Notes: generated by a model from the sequence alone, not told the origin. A stretch of 64,000 bases of DNA from Phaseolus vulgaris (GCF_000499845.2 NC_023755.2:33257753-33321752); one strand, 5' to 3'; positions 34,946 through 45,846 are shown, counted from the stretch's first letter. Numbers and translations: made by a program.

Positions 34946-35817
34946 TGTTCCTGCCGGTTGACTCGCTCTGCCGGTTGACTCCAACACCTGCTTTGGCCCT
35001 TCGATCTTGCCTGAGAATCGTACCTTCTTGATCAAGAAACCTCTCACCTGCAAAGACAAAAGGGGCGCCCTAGCGGCCGTTTGCACTCTGTTGCTTAAGT
35101 CAGTATTAGGGCAAAGAAACACCAAGTGTGTATATTAGCTTCAGTCTTAGAAACTGCGTACCTTACTAGGGTTCTTGACACCCTTTATATAGGCTGAAAC
35201 TAGGGTTTACCTTTGTGCTATTACCCTTATCTAGGGTTCCTTGGAAAATGTCTCTGCGCTGCTATTTAGGTAATCTTAGCGTATCTGGCACGTGGAACCT
35301 TCCTTAACTGGAGTGTAATGAATAACAAAGTGGCTGCTTGGGTACCAACTTGTGCACCTACTCTCTAGCGTCATCTGCTTCGTGGGTGCCCTAAGTATTC
35401 ACGTGCCATGCATGCAACTTCCCTAGAAACCCTAACCCTAATGGGCTCTAACGCTTCCCAGGATTATTCATACGAGTCGCGCCTTCATGCGCTATACACA
35501 TCACGTGCATGATCCCTCGTGACTTAGGCTTCCCACACATCTCATGTCTTTAACTGTTAACTTGTCGTAACTCTAGGGCCCACCTTACGTGACCCTTTAC
35601 AACATTCAGGCAACCGATGTCAGATCTTCTCCCTCTACTGGCGAGGTTCGATATCGATCTCTAACATCGGACTTAGAACATCAATATCAAAGACTAACCA
35701 ATCCTTTTGGTAGGTGCGTCTGGGGCCCACCTCACGTGGCCCCCTTCCCATACCAAGCATCGGTGCGTAATGTCTGAGGTCAATCTCTGGGTCGACGATC
35801 GAGGACTGATCGAGACA
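34946..35817 (-). repeat. 5' LTR of Tat-1
   Basis: Starts TGTTCCTGCCGG and ends GATCGAGACA on the plus strand, 872 bp like its partner. It contains the minus-strand TATA-like CCTATATAAAG at 35183-35193. Confidence 0.92.
35183..35193 (-). promoter_or_regulatory. TATA-box candidate in the Tat-1 5' LTR
   Basis: The minus strand reads CCTATATAAAG. It lies in the right half of the LTR, upstream of PBS and gag on the minus strand, as expected for the element's promoter. The same block is preserved in the other LTR (18406-18416). Confidence 0.65.
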
Positions 35818-36135
35818 ATTTCAAGTCGAGGATCTCTAAGTAATTAAATTCTTATAAATGTATTGCTTTTGTTTGTTAAATCAACCTGTATTCCCGAACG
35901 AAGTCTGTATTTTTTTCATACACGGTGGAACACTTAAGTGTTTCTTCTCTTATTTTATTCTTTATCCATAACAAAGAAAAAAAGAACTATTTGCATCAAG
36001 TCGTAATTAAGAACAGCAATTTTGTACAACAGATATGCTTGAGTTGTATGCTGAGGAAAAAAAAAGTTACATTAAACTGAATTAGTTACATAATTCAGTT
36101 AAATTTGTTGAAAAAATAGAAGCTAATTATTTTAT
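35818..36135. other. Junction of Tat-1 and the 3' flank of the MYB gene
   Basis: About 320 bp with no coding signal. It probably holds the 3' UTR of the MYB gene. AATAAA-like signals on the minus strand occur around 35950-35960 and overlap the stop codon at 36134-36139. Tat-1 is thus inserted about 320 bp downstream of the MYB stop codon. Confidence 0.6.
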
Positions 36136-37589
36136 TTATTGAAATAAGTTGACGTCTAAATCATGAGAATTATCGCGGAGACACCAAATATCTCTCGCAT
36201 CATACGTAGAAGAAAAGTACGACTCGGATTCGTTCACCAAAGGAACAAGAAATTCGTTCGGAATAAGAGACGTGTCTGCCACGAATGCTTCCCTCCAAGA
36301 ATTTTCAGTTATTGGTTGTATTGCTTCTAGAAACCCAAAATCATCATTTTCCACAACCACATTTTCATTATATGACGACAGAGGAGACTCTGCCCAAACA
36401 TGTTCCATGGTCATCGGATCTGAACCATGAAAATTTTCAATACCATTGTTTTGTATTGTGCCGTGAGAAATGTGTAACGACTCTGTCGAAATATTCTGGT
36501 TCAAATCCTCTAAGCATGCATACAGAAAATCGAACCCTTCTTCCATTAACAAATTATCGTTAGTGGTATAATCTGAGGTTGTGGACGAGAACTCGATTGA
36601 GGATACTTCCAGGGACAAAGGGTCAGGATCAGAGGCTCTAGAAATTGTTGGAGAAGGAGAATCTTCGTGGAAGAAACCATTGTTCTGAATGGAATCCTTG
36701 TCTTGGTTAGACACAGAACTGTTTGATTTTGCGGCTTTCACATTTGTTTTCGTATGAACTGCCTTCTTTCCAAAACGCTTTTTCAGAGTGGTGTGCCACT
36801 GGTTCTTTATTTCGTTATCTGTTCTTCCGGGTAAATGAGTGGCAATAACAGACCATCTGCAAGGGAGAAAACACAAAATTAAGTAATTAAAAGGGAATTT
36901 CCAAGATGCAAAATGGGATTTTTTTTATAAAAATTATACCTTTTAAAAACTTTGTTTGAATTTATAGCTCTTTTTGTTGCTATATATATTTTATGAAAAG
37001 TAGAAAAAAGTTACCTTGTAAAACTGTTGATTCTCTTTACTCAAGTAATGTATATAATATTAGTTTGCATTACTCAGTGAAACTGTAGTTTTGATGAGAA
37101 AATAGTACCAAAATTGTTTATGAAACCGGAATTAAGTTTTTCCCATATCTTGCTTTTAATGTCAACATACTTGTTACCCAGCTCTTCGTGCAGTTTGATT
37201 ATAGTTTCTTCTTCTTTCTCAGTAAAGTTTCCTCTTTTTATGTTGGGTCTGAGATAATTGAGCCACCTAAGTCTGCAGCTCTTTCCACACCTTGTCAGAC
37301 CTGAAAATCAATGCACCAATGACATTAGTCCTTTTACAATGAAATTGTAGAACTATGAACTCATAAAGGTTTCTCAGTAGCGTTTGTGTATTATTCAACT
37401 TTTTCATTTCATGGACAAGTATATGACATATAAGATGAATGATGGATATGATGAATTACCTGCAAATCTTGGGAGTTGGCGCCAATTCCAAGTCCCATAT
37501 CGAGTGACATAAGCTACGAGCTTCCTATCTTCCTCTTGAGTCCAAGTGCCTTTCTTAAGTCCACTACTGTCCCAGGAAGGGGTTCTCAT
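36136..37589 (-). CDS. R2R3-MYB transcription factor, complete, three exons
   Basis: Exons are 37460-37589, 37171-37300 and 36136-36856, with GT-AG introns of 159 and 314 bp at the positions typical of plant R2R3-MYB genes. The joined frame is 981 nt (326 aa). The start at [10 protein letters not shown] fits the usual short leader before R2; an upstream in-frame Met at 37733 would add an atypical extension. R2 has Trp16, Trp36 and Trp56; R3 has Phe69 in place of the first Trp, then Trp88 and Trp107, the normal pattern. R3 includes [10 protein letters not shown]. The bHLH-interaction motif is not visible. The acidic, Ser/Asn-rich C end probably activates transcription in the nucleus. Closest by memory are MYB13/14/15-like stress proteins, but subgroup and target genes are uncertain. 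It is the only apparently intact host gene here. Confidence 0.93.
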
Positions 37590-37750
37590 GATCTCTGTTA
37601 TGCTATGTTTCGCAATGTAGTTTCGGTGACAAATTATAATGAGATGATGATGCTGTAAAATATGGCTGATAACACTGATAAGATCGGGTTTTTTATGATA
37701 CGGATGATTGTCTTTTAAGAACTTAAGAAACAAGAGTAAGAGTAAGTGAA

Positions 37751-37759
37751 GATTTATAG
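37751..37759 (-). promoter_or_regulatory. TATA-box candidate of the MYB gene
   Basis: The minus strand reads CTATAAATC about 165 bp upstream of the ATG. That would give a 5' UTR of roughly 130 bp. Confidence 0.6.
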
Positions 37760-39364
37760 GAGGAAAAAAACCCTATAAACCCCATGGGAAGCACATGTCT
37801 TATTATGGAAAGACAACCAAATAGTTTAAACATATACGGAAAGAAGACTTTTTGTAATGCATTATAATTATTAAGTATATTTTTAGAAGAAACAATAAAT
37901 AAATAAATATGATTAATAAATATGATTACTTGAATAGTGACTCAACCCTTATAAAAAAAATAAAAAATAAAATAGGATCTCACATCTCAACCTATACTAA
38001 ACTCCAAATAAAAACTACCAACTAACCCTTATCCCAAAAACAGTAGAGTCAAAGAAGTTCATCATTGTCAATAACCATAGCAATAATACATCAAATTCCA
38101 AAAAACATAAAAACATAATCAAACCACCAAAACTAGAGGAACTTATTCTTTTACAAATAAGACAACAACTAAAAATATCACGATCTCAACAAAATCTATA
38201 GATATTCTTTTTCACATCACTATTGCTACTCCTTTCTCATTATTCTAAAGTAAAAGACAAATGCTCCTGAAGCATAACCCCTTACTTCACTTAGAAAGAC
38301 GGACTCTTTAAAATCATTATGCAAAACACACAACTTTTTCCTTCCTAAAAGAAGGAATTAAAGAGACATACCAAAATAAAGGAAACAAATCTATTTCTTA
38401 AATTTCATACATACCAAAGGTTCTATAGACCAATTAGAATAAGTAAACTTTGAATCTTTTTCTTTACTTGTAATCCAAACCCAAACTTTTCTTTGAGTCA
38501 CTGCAAAAACTTCTACATGGTTGCTGATTTACAAAATTTATCGAGTAGAATTTCTCTTTGTGAGTTTCCTATTGCTTCTTCGAACAAATCCATAGAATTT
38601 TAGTGTGATTATCTTAAAAAAATTTAGAGAAAATAATGGTAGAGGGATAGAAGTATTTTTTTCATACGCTACTACATTTATTATAAATTTCAATGAAAGT
38701 AAAATATATTAGTTTTCCATAAATATGTTTTTAAACAATAAATCTAATTTGTTTCGTGACATTAGATTTGCTGTATTAATTTCTCAACTATCACCCCCAC
38801 ATTCAATGACATGAACAGCTGTATAAAAAATACACTGCTTTTGAATTTGTCAATCTATGTTTTGTCTTCTGTCCTTCACGAAATTCCTTAAAGCATTCTC
38901 TAACTAATTGTTAGAGAATGAGGTTATCCTCTTTCTTTATCATATTTATTATATATATGGTTGTGATAATTTTATACTTTGGTTAGTAGAACCTCAGGTC
39001 TTTAGTATGCGGATCATACTCTTCTTTATAAGGCTTTTTGACAAACCGCATCAATTTCTTGTATTTTTGAGCTTTTTCACATTTATTTACACTTTTCTAC
39101 ACATTCCACTGTTTCCCTTTTTTTCTACACACTTCATAGTTTAGGGTTTGCTCATACCTTACAAAATCATATCTAACTCTTCCAATTTTCTTCTGTCAAT
39201 CGTATGCGTTTTCCCTTTAATCCTCATTTCTCTCTGCTTCCAATTGGTGTGTATTTTCGAACCCTCATTTCTTATGCTCCTAATCACTTATTTGCTTAAC
39301 ATGTAAAGGAGGAACTAAACTAGAAGCATTTGTAGCATACAAGAGTTACCTAATGGGTTTCTAA
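37760..39364. other. MYB promoter and AT-rich intergenic stretch
   Basis: No gene is supported. The first few hundred bases are upstream of the MYB gene and may hold its control elements. 38000-38600 is A-rich with many short stops in all frames. A perfect hairpin lies at 38894-38920. 39020-39300 is T/C-rich, with no domain recognised. Confidence 0.5.
38894..38920. repeat. Perfect 11-bp hairpin
   Basis: CATTCTCTAAC (38894-38904), loop TAATT, then the exact reverse complement GTTAGAGAATG (38910-38920). There is no T run after it and no RNA gene context. Confidence 0.9.
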
Positions 39365-39715
39365 ACGTTTCACACTCTATTATTCCTTCCCACGAGGCAC
39401 GCACACTAGGCAGCAACGATCGCATAAGCAACTTGATCGTCACTAAGATATTTCTTATACCAATCACTAATGCTGATATAGTTCCTCTGCTCCACTTCAT
39501 AACCAAGGCATTTCTCTACGATCTTCTCCACTGAATCTTGAATGAGATCCTCATCGTTCTCAGTTTCCGCAAAAATACCTCAAATCCATAGGATCGCGAC
39601 ACATATCCAAGCAGTGGTCTGAATGCTTAAGCTTACGGCGATCCGAATGGTTCTAGAATGCAACGAGGATGTGAGAGTTATGGTTCAGGAACGTGCAGAG
39701 TTTCCTCACTACACT
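39365..39715 (-). pseudogene. Werner-type 3'-5' exonuclease (DnaQ-like, WEX) gene fragment, broken
   Basis: Read on the minus strand, one frame has R-K-L-C-T-F-L-N-H-N-S-H-I-L-V-A-F, a stop, then N-H-S-D-R-R-K-L and D-P-M-D-L-R. After a frame change it continues E-K-I-V-E-K-C-L-G-Y-E-V-E-Q-R-N-Y, then S-D-W-Y and L-S-D-D-Q-V-A-Y-A-I-V-A-A. These match the middle and C-terminal part of the plant 3'-5' exonuclease domain. There F-V-G...D..K-L, D-L-R, the L-G-x-E region and the W...L-S..Q-V-x-Y-A..D-A end are conserved. The final catalytic Asp is replaced (A-A then stop). The fragment abuts the end of the Athila fragment at about 39725. Confidence 0.62.
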
Positions 39716-39881
39716 GTATTAAAGTCTTAATCTACAAATGTAGATGATCTGCTTCTTTTGCTGGATCTGCCCCCTGAAAAATAGAACTTGTCCTCAGGCC
39801 AAGCTACATAAGCTCCAAAATGATCTGGAGGCATATAGGGGTTGGGTTGCCCTTAATTACGTACTTTTGGACTGTCAAACT

Positions 39882-40105
39882 CATTCAAGCGAGTTTTATC
39901 TCGCTTTGACAAGATTGTATAAGTGGAATCTCGCCTAATCAAGATTTGTCTCGCTTGGGCAAGATTACTCCATAGAGCACCCCTTTTTAATTTGCTTAAC
40001 TCGTCTAGGCGAGATATATTACGCATGGGCGAGTTTCCCTACACAAAAATATTGAATTTACGTCGTCGAACTTTCCTAGGCGAGATATATTACGCCTAGG
40101 TGAGT
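39882..40105. repeat. Four pairs of CTCGC/GCGAG-type dyads with 20-nt spacing (Athila-A 3' noncoding)
   Basis: The right-hand (C)AAG or GAG ends of paired units fall at 39893/39913, 39943/39963, 40013/40033 and 40084/40104, each exactly 20 nt apart. Two pairs use the 6-nt linker ATATAT and the others TTTTAT and ATTTGT. Units are near-palindromes such as CTAGGCGAG with TCGTCTAG. Confidence 0.85.
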
Positions 40106-40443
40106 TTTGCTGCATAAAAACATGGACTTTAGGAGTAAAAATCAAAACAGAAATAACAATTCATCATAAAACTAAACAATATATATCGGATTGTCTCCTA
40201 GTAAGTGCTTGTTTAACGTCATATAGCTTGAGCCAAATATGACTTTACCCTTTGACCATTTACTACCCATCTTCTATGTGATATTGGATCCTCTAACTCT
40301 ATTGCTCCATAAGACTTAACCGCATTCTCAGTATAAATACCCGACCACCTAGATTTTAACTTTCCAGGAAAAAGTCTCGATCTGGAGTTAAATAACATCA
40401 CAAATTGGCCAATATGAAAATTTCTTTCCTCAATCTTCTTATC

Positions 40444-40893
40444 TTAATATTTCTTTGTGCGTTCCTTATAGAGCTTCGAGGAACTATATGCATTTAATCC
40501 CATCTCCTCAAGTTCCTGGATTTGGAGTTTTCTCTTCTCCCCAACAAATTTAGCATCTAAATTTAATGTCTTCAATGACCAATATGCTTTGTATTCCAAT
40601 TCCAATGGAAGATGGCATGCTTTCTCATAGATCAATTGAAATGGAGAAAGAGCAATAAGAGTTTTATATGAAGTCGTATAAGCCCACAAAGCTTCATCAA
40701 GCTTGTTTGACCAATATTTTCTAGATGAGGCTACCATTTTCTCTAAAATTTTCTTAATTTCTATATTAGAAACTTCTACTTGTCCATTTGTTTGTGGATG
40801 ATAGGCTGAAGCTACTTTATGACTAACACCATAATGCTCTAAAATTTTCTTCAACTGGTTATTACAAAAGTGAGAACCACCATCACTTATCAA
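40444..40893 (-). pseudogene. Athila-A integrase C-terminal half
   Basis: Open stretch of 149 codons starting M-I-S-D-G-G-S-H-F (second catalytic Asp), then A-Y-H-P-Q-T-N-G-Q-V-E (catalytic Glu), L-D-E-A-L-W-A-Y-T-T and the C-L-P-L-E-L-E-Y region, typical of Athila integrases. The N half lies in degenerate sequence at about 40900-41250. Confidence 0.88.
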
Positions 40894-41571
40894 TACTCTC
40901 AGAGTACCAAACCTGTAGAAAATATTTCTTTTAAGAAATTTAATGACTGTCTTAGAATCTGCATTCTATGTTGGAATTGCTTCAGCCCATCTAGAGACAT
41001 ACTTAATTGTCAATAATATATATTCATTTGAAAAAGAAGATGACAATGGTCCTATGAAATCAATGCCCTAACAATAAAAAACTTCAATTTCTTGAATGTT
41101 TTGTAATGGAGTCTCATGTCGATGCTTCTTGTTCTTTGGCACATGTCACATCTCTATACTAAAGCATGCATATCTTTGGTTAATGAAGGCCAAAAGAAAT
41201 CATATTGGAGAATTTGTACAGCTGTTCCCCATTAAAATGTCCTCCACATGATGAAGTATGGCATTGCCATATAATTCTCTAGGCTTCATCTAGTTGAATA
41301 CATCTTCTCAGCAAATTATCTGCACCGATCTTAAATAAATGAGGATCATCCCATATATAATGATTAACATCTTTTTTAAAAAAAAATTCTTTGGTGTCAA
41401 TCCAAATTCTCCGAAATTGCTCGAGAAGCTTTAAAATTGGCCATGTCTGCAAACCATGGCCTCTCCTTAATTACTAACAGCTTCTCATATGGACATTTAA
41501 CAAGAACTTCGGGTTCCAATGTTGGTACCTCATCATTTTCCAATCTTGATAAATGATCAACAACATTGTTT

Positions 41572-42497
41572 TCACATTTTAAAAGTAGTTAAATAATTAT
41601 CATCAAATTTAAAAGAAGTATCCTTATTGAGAAGGTTGCATAGAGACTTTGCAATCTTGGAGAAGTCCTTAATAAATCTTATGTAAAATCCAGTGTGCTC
41701 TAAGAAAATTTTGATTTCTTTAATGTTAACGGGTGGAGGTAACTTCTCAATGACTTCAACTTTTGCTTTATCTACCTCAATCCCTTTATGAGAAATTTTA
41801 CGGCCTAAGACTATTCCTTCTATGACCATAAAATGAAATTTCTCTCAATTCAGCACAAGATTTATCTCCACACATCGCTTCAGTACAATGTCAAGATTTT
41901 CTAGGATAGAGTAAAAAGAAGATCCAAACAGGAAAAAAATCATCCATGAATACTTCAATGCATTTCTCGATCATATCTGCAAAAATATCAAACATAAACC
42001 TTTGGAAAGTTGTTGGAACATTACATAAACCAAATGACAATTTTCAGTAGGCAAAAACTCCAAATGGACAAGTAAATGTTGTCTTATCTTGGTCTTTTGT
42101 ATTCATCACAATTTGATTATAACCTAAATAATCATCCAAAGAACAATAGTATGCCTTACTTGCCAATCTTTCCAACTTTGATCCATAAAAGGTAATGGAT
42201 AATGACCCTTCCGTGTAACTTGATTTAGTTTCCTATAATCAATGCATATTCTCCATCATGTAACAGTTCTTGTAGGAATTAACTCAATTTTTTTTCATTA
42301 TGAATAACTATCATACCTCCTTTTTTAGGCACCACCTGTATAGGACTAATCCAAGCCCTGTTTGAAATGGGATAAATCATTCTTGCCTCCAAAAGCTTTT
42401 GCACCTCCTTTCTAACAACTTCCTTTAGAGAAGGATTCAAATGCCTTGGAGGTTGAGCTACAGGTTTAAAATCTTCCTCCATATAAATTTTATGCAT
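41572..42497 (-). pseudogene. Athila-A reverse transcriptase fragments
   Basis: 42279-42497 contains P-P-R-H-L-N-P, V-V-R-K-E-V-Q-K-L-L-E-A, I-S-P-I-Q-V-V-P-K-K-G-G, the start of Athila RTs. 41572-41829 has E-G-I-V-L-G-R-K-I-S, E-V-D-K-A-K-V, I-K-E-I-K-I-F-L-E-H and A-K-S-L-C-N-L-L. Between them, around 41930-41965, V-F-M-D-D-F can be read, the FMDD active site of this lineage. Several stops and frame changes break the region. Confidence 0.85.
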
Positions 42498-43110
42498 ACA
42501 ATATGATGGGCTTATACCTCTGAAGTCAATAAAAGTCCATCCTATAACTTCTTTATTTACTTTCTACACTTCTATTACTTGTGCTCTTCTTTTACTGATA
42601 AAAGATTGTTTATGATGATTGGTTTCTCTCAATTCTCTTCTAGAAAAACATATTTCAGTTGAGATGGAAACGGTTTTAATTCTATTTTTCGAGGAGGACT
42701 AGATTTATTTCACTCTTATTCATCAAAAACCTCTTGATACACTTCTTTAGCCTTCTCCACATCTTGTAAGCAATCCTTGACTTATTTTTCTTCAAAAGCC
42801 TCTAGATCTTCATTATTATTAAGGATTGCTTTCATCAAATATTCATCTTCAGATATCTGCCTCTGATTTTCCAAATATAGTTCATCAAGTACATCCATTC
42901 CAAAACAATCTCTCTGGTCAATTGGATGCTTCATAGCTTCAAATACATCAAAACTAACTTCTTCATCTTGTACTCAGACTTTCAGTTTTCCTTCATCCAC
43001 ATCAATCATAATTTTTGCAATTTTCATAAATGGGTGCCCAAGAATGAGAGGTACTTCAACATCTTCCTCTATGTCCATGATTACAAAGTCAATTGGAAAA
43101 TAAAATTTGT

Positions 43111-43341
43111 CTACCTTACTAAAAGATGTTCAACTATTTCATGTGGATACTTTATTGGTCGGTCAACTAATTGCAATGTCATCCTTGTAGTTAATATTTC
43201 AATATCTCTAATTTTCTTCAACATAGAGAGAGGCATGAGATTAATACTTGCTTCAAGATCTAGTAATGCTTTACCCACTGTAAATTTTTGTATTGTGATT
43301 GGTAAGGTTAAACTCCCTGGATCTCTAGATTTCTCTGGCAA
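43111..43341 (-). pseudogene. Athila-A aspartic protease region with altered active site
   Basis: The stretch has K-A-L-L-D-L-E-A-S-I-N-L-M-P and V-D-R-P-I-K-Y-P-H. In related Athila elements the active site reads D-L-G-A-S; here Gly is replaced by Glu, which should abolish activity. The rest of the family pattern is preserved. Confidence 0.82.
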
Positions 43342-43539
43342 AGATTTCTGAATGATGGCACTGCACCCTGTTTCTAATTCAACAGTCCCTTTCTCCTTTA
43401 ATATTCTCTTCTTGTTAATAGATCCTTCATAAATCTGGCATAAGTGGGCATCTATTCCAAAGATTCAGTAAAGGGAATATTGATTTCTAGTTGCTTCAAA
43501 ATTTCACCAAATTTAATAATCTGTAGTTCTATATTCTTC

Positions 43540-44171
43540 CTTGAGGCAGCTTGTGGGTAAGGTAAATCTAGGATTAGAGCACTCTTCTTTATATTCTCAC
43601 TTTGTTTTTATTTTTTCTTTTCTTCCTGTACCCTCTCCTTTTCTTTCTCCTCTTCTTTTTCCCCCTCATTCACAAATTTTCTTCCCTCAATTTTTTTCTC
43701 CTCATCAACAATCAAATTGTCATCAATCTCCTTTCCTATAACTATTCCACTTATAGTAGTGATTGACTTACATTGCTCCTTGGATTTTTTCTAATGATCA
43801 TTTTGAGATTCCTTCAACTGTTGTGCATTTTGTCCCATTTGTGTCTCCAAACTTTGAATAACAACGCCAATGTTCTTTGGTTGGACAATAATATTTGCAT
43901 AAATTTCTCCAAGGCATTCTTCAATTTCCTTTTTCTTTCTTGGGATGAAGAATATAGTGGTTGTTGTTGTTGAAATGGGCCTTGCTTAAAACTTTGATTT
44001 TAAGTGCTTCTCCAACCTTGAGGATAGTTATTATTATTGGAGTATACCCCTTGTGTTCCTTGATTTTCCACATAATTACGTTCTTCTTCAAATGAATTAT
44101 TTTGAAAAGAACAGTGACCATTGGGATGAACACCTCCAAAAATACCACTCTTCATTGTTTGAATTTGACTC
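43540..44171 (-). pseudogene. Athila-A gag C-terminal region
   Basis: Reading across frame changes, the minus strand shows G-G-V-H-P-N-G-H-C, E-R-N-Y-V-E-N-Q-G, Y-S-N-N-N-N-Y-P-Q-G-W-R and a coiled-coil-like stretch, as in the nucleocapsid part of Athila gag. The N-terminal capsid part is absent because the Athila-B LTR begins at 44172. Confidence 0.75.
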
Positions 44172-45374
44172 TGATAAGTGTCTTTCAGTAATATTTCATA
44201 TTAAAATATAGGTACTTATGAGTATTAATTGCTAAATTACATATAAAGTAATCCCTAATTTATGAATTTATACCTTTTTACATATTTTATGATTTTTATT
44301 TGAATAAGAACATTTTATTCCCAAATTTGATGTTAATTTTATGTTTATAGGGGAAAATGGAGATGATTGGGCTAAAGATGAACAATACAAGCCAAAAGCA
44401 GAAAACTGGAAGGCCCTGGAACACACAAAAACACCAAAAGCCCAACTCAGCAATAGATAATCTCGCTCAAGCAAGCCAATGCTCCAGAAGCATTGGAAAA
44501 AAATCGATGTTTTGCTCGCTTAAGTGAGTTATATCTCACTTGAGCGAGAAGGCGGTAGAAACATTAGACCTTTTTAGGTTTTACTCAACGAGCCTATCAG
44601 CGCAACGCAATAAGCCACTTAACCCTAACAAATTAGGTTAAATAGGGGGGCTTTAGGCACAACCCTAGTGTGCAAGATTGTGAGGACAACACCATTGAGT
44701 GACTTGTAACCCAATTGGGAGAATAGAAGGTGTTAGAAGATGTGTGGCTAATTCTACCATGTGGATTTGGGAGTAATTTGTTCAATCTCTTATGTATTGA
44801 GGTGGTATATCTGAATATAATTTTGTTCTTGATTGATTATTGGTATTATTGTTTTGCTTCTAATTCTTGATATAGAATCTTAAATCTGACCGGAAAATAT
44901 TTTTATGGTTTTGACCTAAACAATAATACTTAACATATTTGAGTGTTAGGAATAAACTTCAAATGTTAATTGATATCAATGTTTGATCTTGTTACTAAGT
45001 TGTTTTTATAAATATGCGAGGAATCGATATTTAGGAAGCATCTTAAGAATTTTATGTGAGGAAACAATATAAATGAATTTTATACGGGCATCAATATCAA
45101 TCAAAGGACAAAATGTTATCATGCTAATCAAAATACATAAGAGTTAGAAAGATGAAACCAAATCCCTATTTTTTCAATTGAAGCAACAACTTTTTGCTTT
45201 GTTTTCTTGTTATCATTGTTATCCCAACAAACTCTCAACAAACTTTCATTATTTTGTTTTATATTTAGCGAATCTTTTACATGAATATTCAACTTTTCTT
45301 TGTGAGTTCGATATTCGTTCTTAGGGACACATATTACTTCTGACAACGTGGTGCACTTACCATAAAAAGTCATC
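44172..45374 (+). repeat. 5' LTR of Athila-B
   Basis: It starts TGATAAGTGTC, like the fragment at 9189. It contains a 20-nt-spaced dyad pair at 44515-44548 and ends near AAGTCATCA just before the PBS. The 3' edge is placed by the PBS and may be off by a few bases. Confidence 0.78.
44515..44548. repeat. 20-nt-spaced dyad pair in the Athila-B LTR
   Basis: CTCGCTTAAGTGAG, linker TTATAT, CTCACTTGAGCGAG. The two 14-mers are near-palindromes and are also reverse complements of each other except at the centre, so the whole 34-nt block can form a long hairpin. Confidence 0.9.
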
Positions 45375-45378
45375 AAAG

Positions 45379-45400
45379 TTTTTGGCACCGTGGCTAGAGA
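45379..45400 (+). promoter_or_regulatory. Primer binding site of Athila-B
   Basis: The sequence TTTTTGGCACCGTGGCTAGA matches, with changes, the TGGCGCCGTTGCCGGGGA site that follows Athila LTRs and pairs with tRNA-Asp in related elements. Confidence 0.7.
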
Positions 45401-45722
45401 ACGATTTGATTTTGAGTATAAATTCCTAAATACTATGAATATTTTAATTGTTTTGATTTATTTTAAGTTTTAATTAGGGTGTTTATATTTGTTACTATTT
45501 TTATTTTTCTTTATTTAAAATTGTTTTATTACAAATTTGTTTTCATTTCATTTTATTTTCTTTTAATTTGAAAATTCGCTTTTATTGTTTTAATCTTTAT
45601 TTTGAAATTATTTGGTGTTATTTGTTTTAATTTATTTTCAGATTTATATTGAATTTATTTTGTTTATTTTTATTTGTTTTTAATTAGAATTTAATTTTCT
45701 GTTTATTTTTAAAATTTTGAAA

Positions 45723-45757
<35 letters not shown>

Positions 45758-45846
45758 TGTTGTTGCTAGTGAATCCTTGTGCTAACTCTTGAATTAGATG
45801 TCTTATATGATATTGAGAGGTCAAATTCCCAAAGACCAATTATTAT

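Larger units (their letters stand above)
18163..35817 (-). mobile_element. Ty3/gypsy retrotransposon of the Tat type with antisense ORF, Tat-1 (nested insertions inside)
   Basis: Two 872-bp direct LTRs bound it (18163-19034 and 34946-35817). The flanking 5-mers are ATTTT (left) and ATTTC (right), one mismatch from a target duplication. On the minus strand the order is 5' LTR, PBS (TGGCGCCCATCGTGGGG), gag, protease, RT, RNaseH, a second archaeal-type RNaseH, integrase, tandem repeats, then an oppositely oriented ORF and the 3' LTR. The second RNaseH plus antisense ORF is the established mark of several Tat lineages (Retand/Grande relatives). Gag and pol carry frameshifts, stops and an integrase deletion. 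Removing the nested elements leaves about 10.1 kb. By eye the LTRs differ at several percent of sites. Confidence 0.9.
39725..44171 (-). mobile_element. Athila-type Ty3/gypsy fragment on the minus strand, Athila-A (no LTRs present)
   Basis: From right to left on the minus strand: gag C region (about 43540-44171), protease (43111-43341), RT (41570-42500), integrase (40444-41200), 3' noncoding DNA with GCGAG dyads (39882-40105), and a conserved short coding block at 39750-39835. The same block occurs on the plus strand at 46440-46560. All frames are broken by many stops, so it is old. The right edge falls exactly where the Athila-B LTR starts (44172). The left edge meets the exonuclease relic. 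Confidence 0.82.
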
